NCBI GenBank assembly: GCA_012513125.1
Contig: JAAZCS010000352.1
Location: forward strand, 1-6,941
DNA length: 6,941 nucleotides
Origin: Treponema sp.
Lineage (GTDB): Bacteria; Spirochaetota; Spirochaetia; Treponematales; Treponemataceae
Direction: 5' to 3'
The notes under the pieces are model-generated. The model was not told where the DNA came from and did not search any database. It saw only the letters and a list, made by a program, of their open reading frames with translations. The position numbers and the translations under genes are program-made. Below, one piece after another: positions 6,073 to 6,941 of the stretch. The stretch's first letter is position 1. Each line of letters starts with the position of its first letter.

Positions 6073-6941
6073 ATGAAAAAGATATTCAAAGAAACAACTT
6101 CAATTGAAAAGAAGGTAAGAGAGAATCTTTCGCTTCCAGATTTTTTAATGATGGAAAACGCAGCACTTTCACTAAAGGAATTGCTTCTTTCATTAAAGAC
6201 AGATGCTTCAACTGAGGTTGTTTTTTTATGTGGAAAAGGAAACAATGGCGGAGATGGTTTAGCCGCAGCAAGATTGCTACAGCAATACATGACTGTTTTT
6301 GTTTATTGTCCAACAGAACCAACTTCATCAGAAGCCAAAAGAGAATATTTTATTGCGAAACAACTTGAAATAAAGTTTGTTCAAAATGATTTTTTGTACA
6401 ACCAATCAAATAATTCTAAATTAATCTTTGTTGATTGCATTTTTGGAACTGGATTTCATGGAAATTTACCACCTGATACCGCAAGATTAATCAAACACAT
6501 CAACTCAATTCATTCAATCAAAATATCATGTGATATTCCTTCTGGAATCGACGAGTCTGGCAATGTGAGTCTTTTCGAAAATAAAGAAATTGCTTTTAAT
6601 GCTGATTACACAGTTACCATGGGAAGCTTAAAATTAGCTCTTTTTAGTGACAGTGCAAAAAATTTTATTGGAAAAATAATTGTCGCCAATTTAGGAATTT
6701 CTCAAGATTATTTTGAAAAACATGAGGAAACAAACTTTTTTTTGATAGAAAAACAAGATTTAATTCTTCCACTTAGAAAATCAAAAACAGTAAATAAAGG
6801 CTCATTCGGATATACTACTGTTGTTTCTGGTGAAAAAACCGGTGCATCAATTATTTCTTCAACAGCGGCACTACACTTTGGAACCGGAATAGTATCTTTA
6901 TTGCCGACAGAAAGCTCAAATATCAATCAGTTTAAAGTCTG
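6073..6941 (+). CDS. nnr: Bifunctional NAD(P)HX epimerase/dehydratase, 3' end outside window
   Basis: Repairs hydrated NADH and NADPH: the N-terminal (YjeF_N) domain interconverts the R and S epimers, and the C-terminal ribokinase-like domain dehydrates the S form with ADP. The 289 visible residues contain FLMMENAA (24-31), the nucleotide-binding GKGNNGGDG (54-62), VDCIFGTGF (120-128) with Asp121 at the expected active-site/potassium position, DIPSGID (154-160) and ADYTVTMGSLK (177-187). The dehydratase domain begins about 225, with KGSFGYTTVVSGEKTGA (242-258) and AALHFGTGIVSLL. Full-length fused enzymes are about 490-510 residues, so some 200 are cut off. The ATG at 6073 is five bases after the receptor stop and fits family N-termini; the later MM at 26-27 lies inside the conserved motif. 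Only a weak AAAAG precedes the start, suggesting coupling to translation of the receptor gene. Confidence 0.94.
   Translation, partial: MKKIFKETTSIEKKVRENLSLPDFLMMENAALSLKELLLSLKTDASTEVVFLCGKGNNGGDGLAAARLLQQYMTVFVYCPTEPTSSEAKREYFIAKQLEIKFVQNDFLYNQSNNSKLIFVDCIFGTGFHGNLPPDTARLIKHINSIHSIKISCDIPSGIDESGNVSLFENKEIAFNADYTVTMGSLKLALFSDSAKNFIGKIIVANLGISQDYFEKHEETNFFLIEKQDLILPLRKSKTVNKGSFGYTTVVSGEKTGASIISSTAALHFGTGIVSLLPTESSNINQFKV

Noticed and set aside
6057..6926. Minus-strand open frames opposite nnr (6057-6290, 6086-6328, 6708-6926).
   Set aside because: They mirror the conserved nnr frame and show no features of real proteins.
1..6941. CRISPR arrays, tRNA or rRNA genes, insertion sequence ends and riboswitches.
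   Set aside because: No regularly spaced repeats, cloverleaf-like segments, transposase motifs or leader long enough for a riboswitch were seen; the only long gene-free stretch is 132 bases.

Overview
The window is AT-rich, roughly one third G+C by eye, and carries five protein-coding genes with little space between them. I see no RNA genes, insertion sequences or CRISPR arrays. The mix suggests a motile, carbohydrate-using, host-associated spirochaete, most likely a gut or oral Treponema. It combines a polytopic chemotaxis receptor with a long coiled-coil signalling domain, a cytoplasmic GH31 alpha-xylosidase-type enzyme, UppP and a fused NAD(P)HX repair enzyme. The taxon is an inference from gene content and base composition; no marker gene is present.

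Left part (1-1058, + strand): the 3' part of a beta-class adenine DNA methyltransferase of the type III Mod kind. The window edge cuts it within its DPPY motif. Its stop codon directly abuts the stop of the next gene, which is convergent. Its last ~23 codons lie on a 10-bp inverted repeat that, read on the other strand, looks like a transcription terminator of the glycosidase gene.

Middle (1059-3149, - strand): a full-length GH31 glycosidase, apparently transcribed alone. Its promoter (TTGACA, 16 bp, TATTAT) predicts a transcript starting at or next to the ATG, so the mRNA may be leaderless. A small dyad sits at the exact centre of the promoter spacer. The 132-bp divergent region (3150-3281) also holds the likely start signals for the rightward genes, including a perfect ATATAAA-G-TTTATAT palindrome.

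Right part (3282-6941, + strand): uppP (undecaprenyl diphosphate phosphatase), a methyl-accepting chemotaxis protein with six N-terminal membrane segments and no sizeable periplasmic domain, and the start of nnr (NAD(P)HX epimerase/dehydratase). Gaps of 20 and 5 nt suggest one transcript. The three products belong to different processes: cell-envelope lipid carrier recycling, taxis and metabolite repair.

No clearly new system is visible. The points most worth checking are the membrane sensor module of the receptor, the mod/glycosidase junction, and the leaderless promoter with its central dyad.
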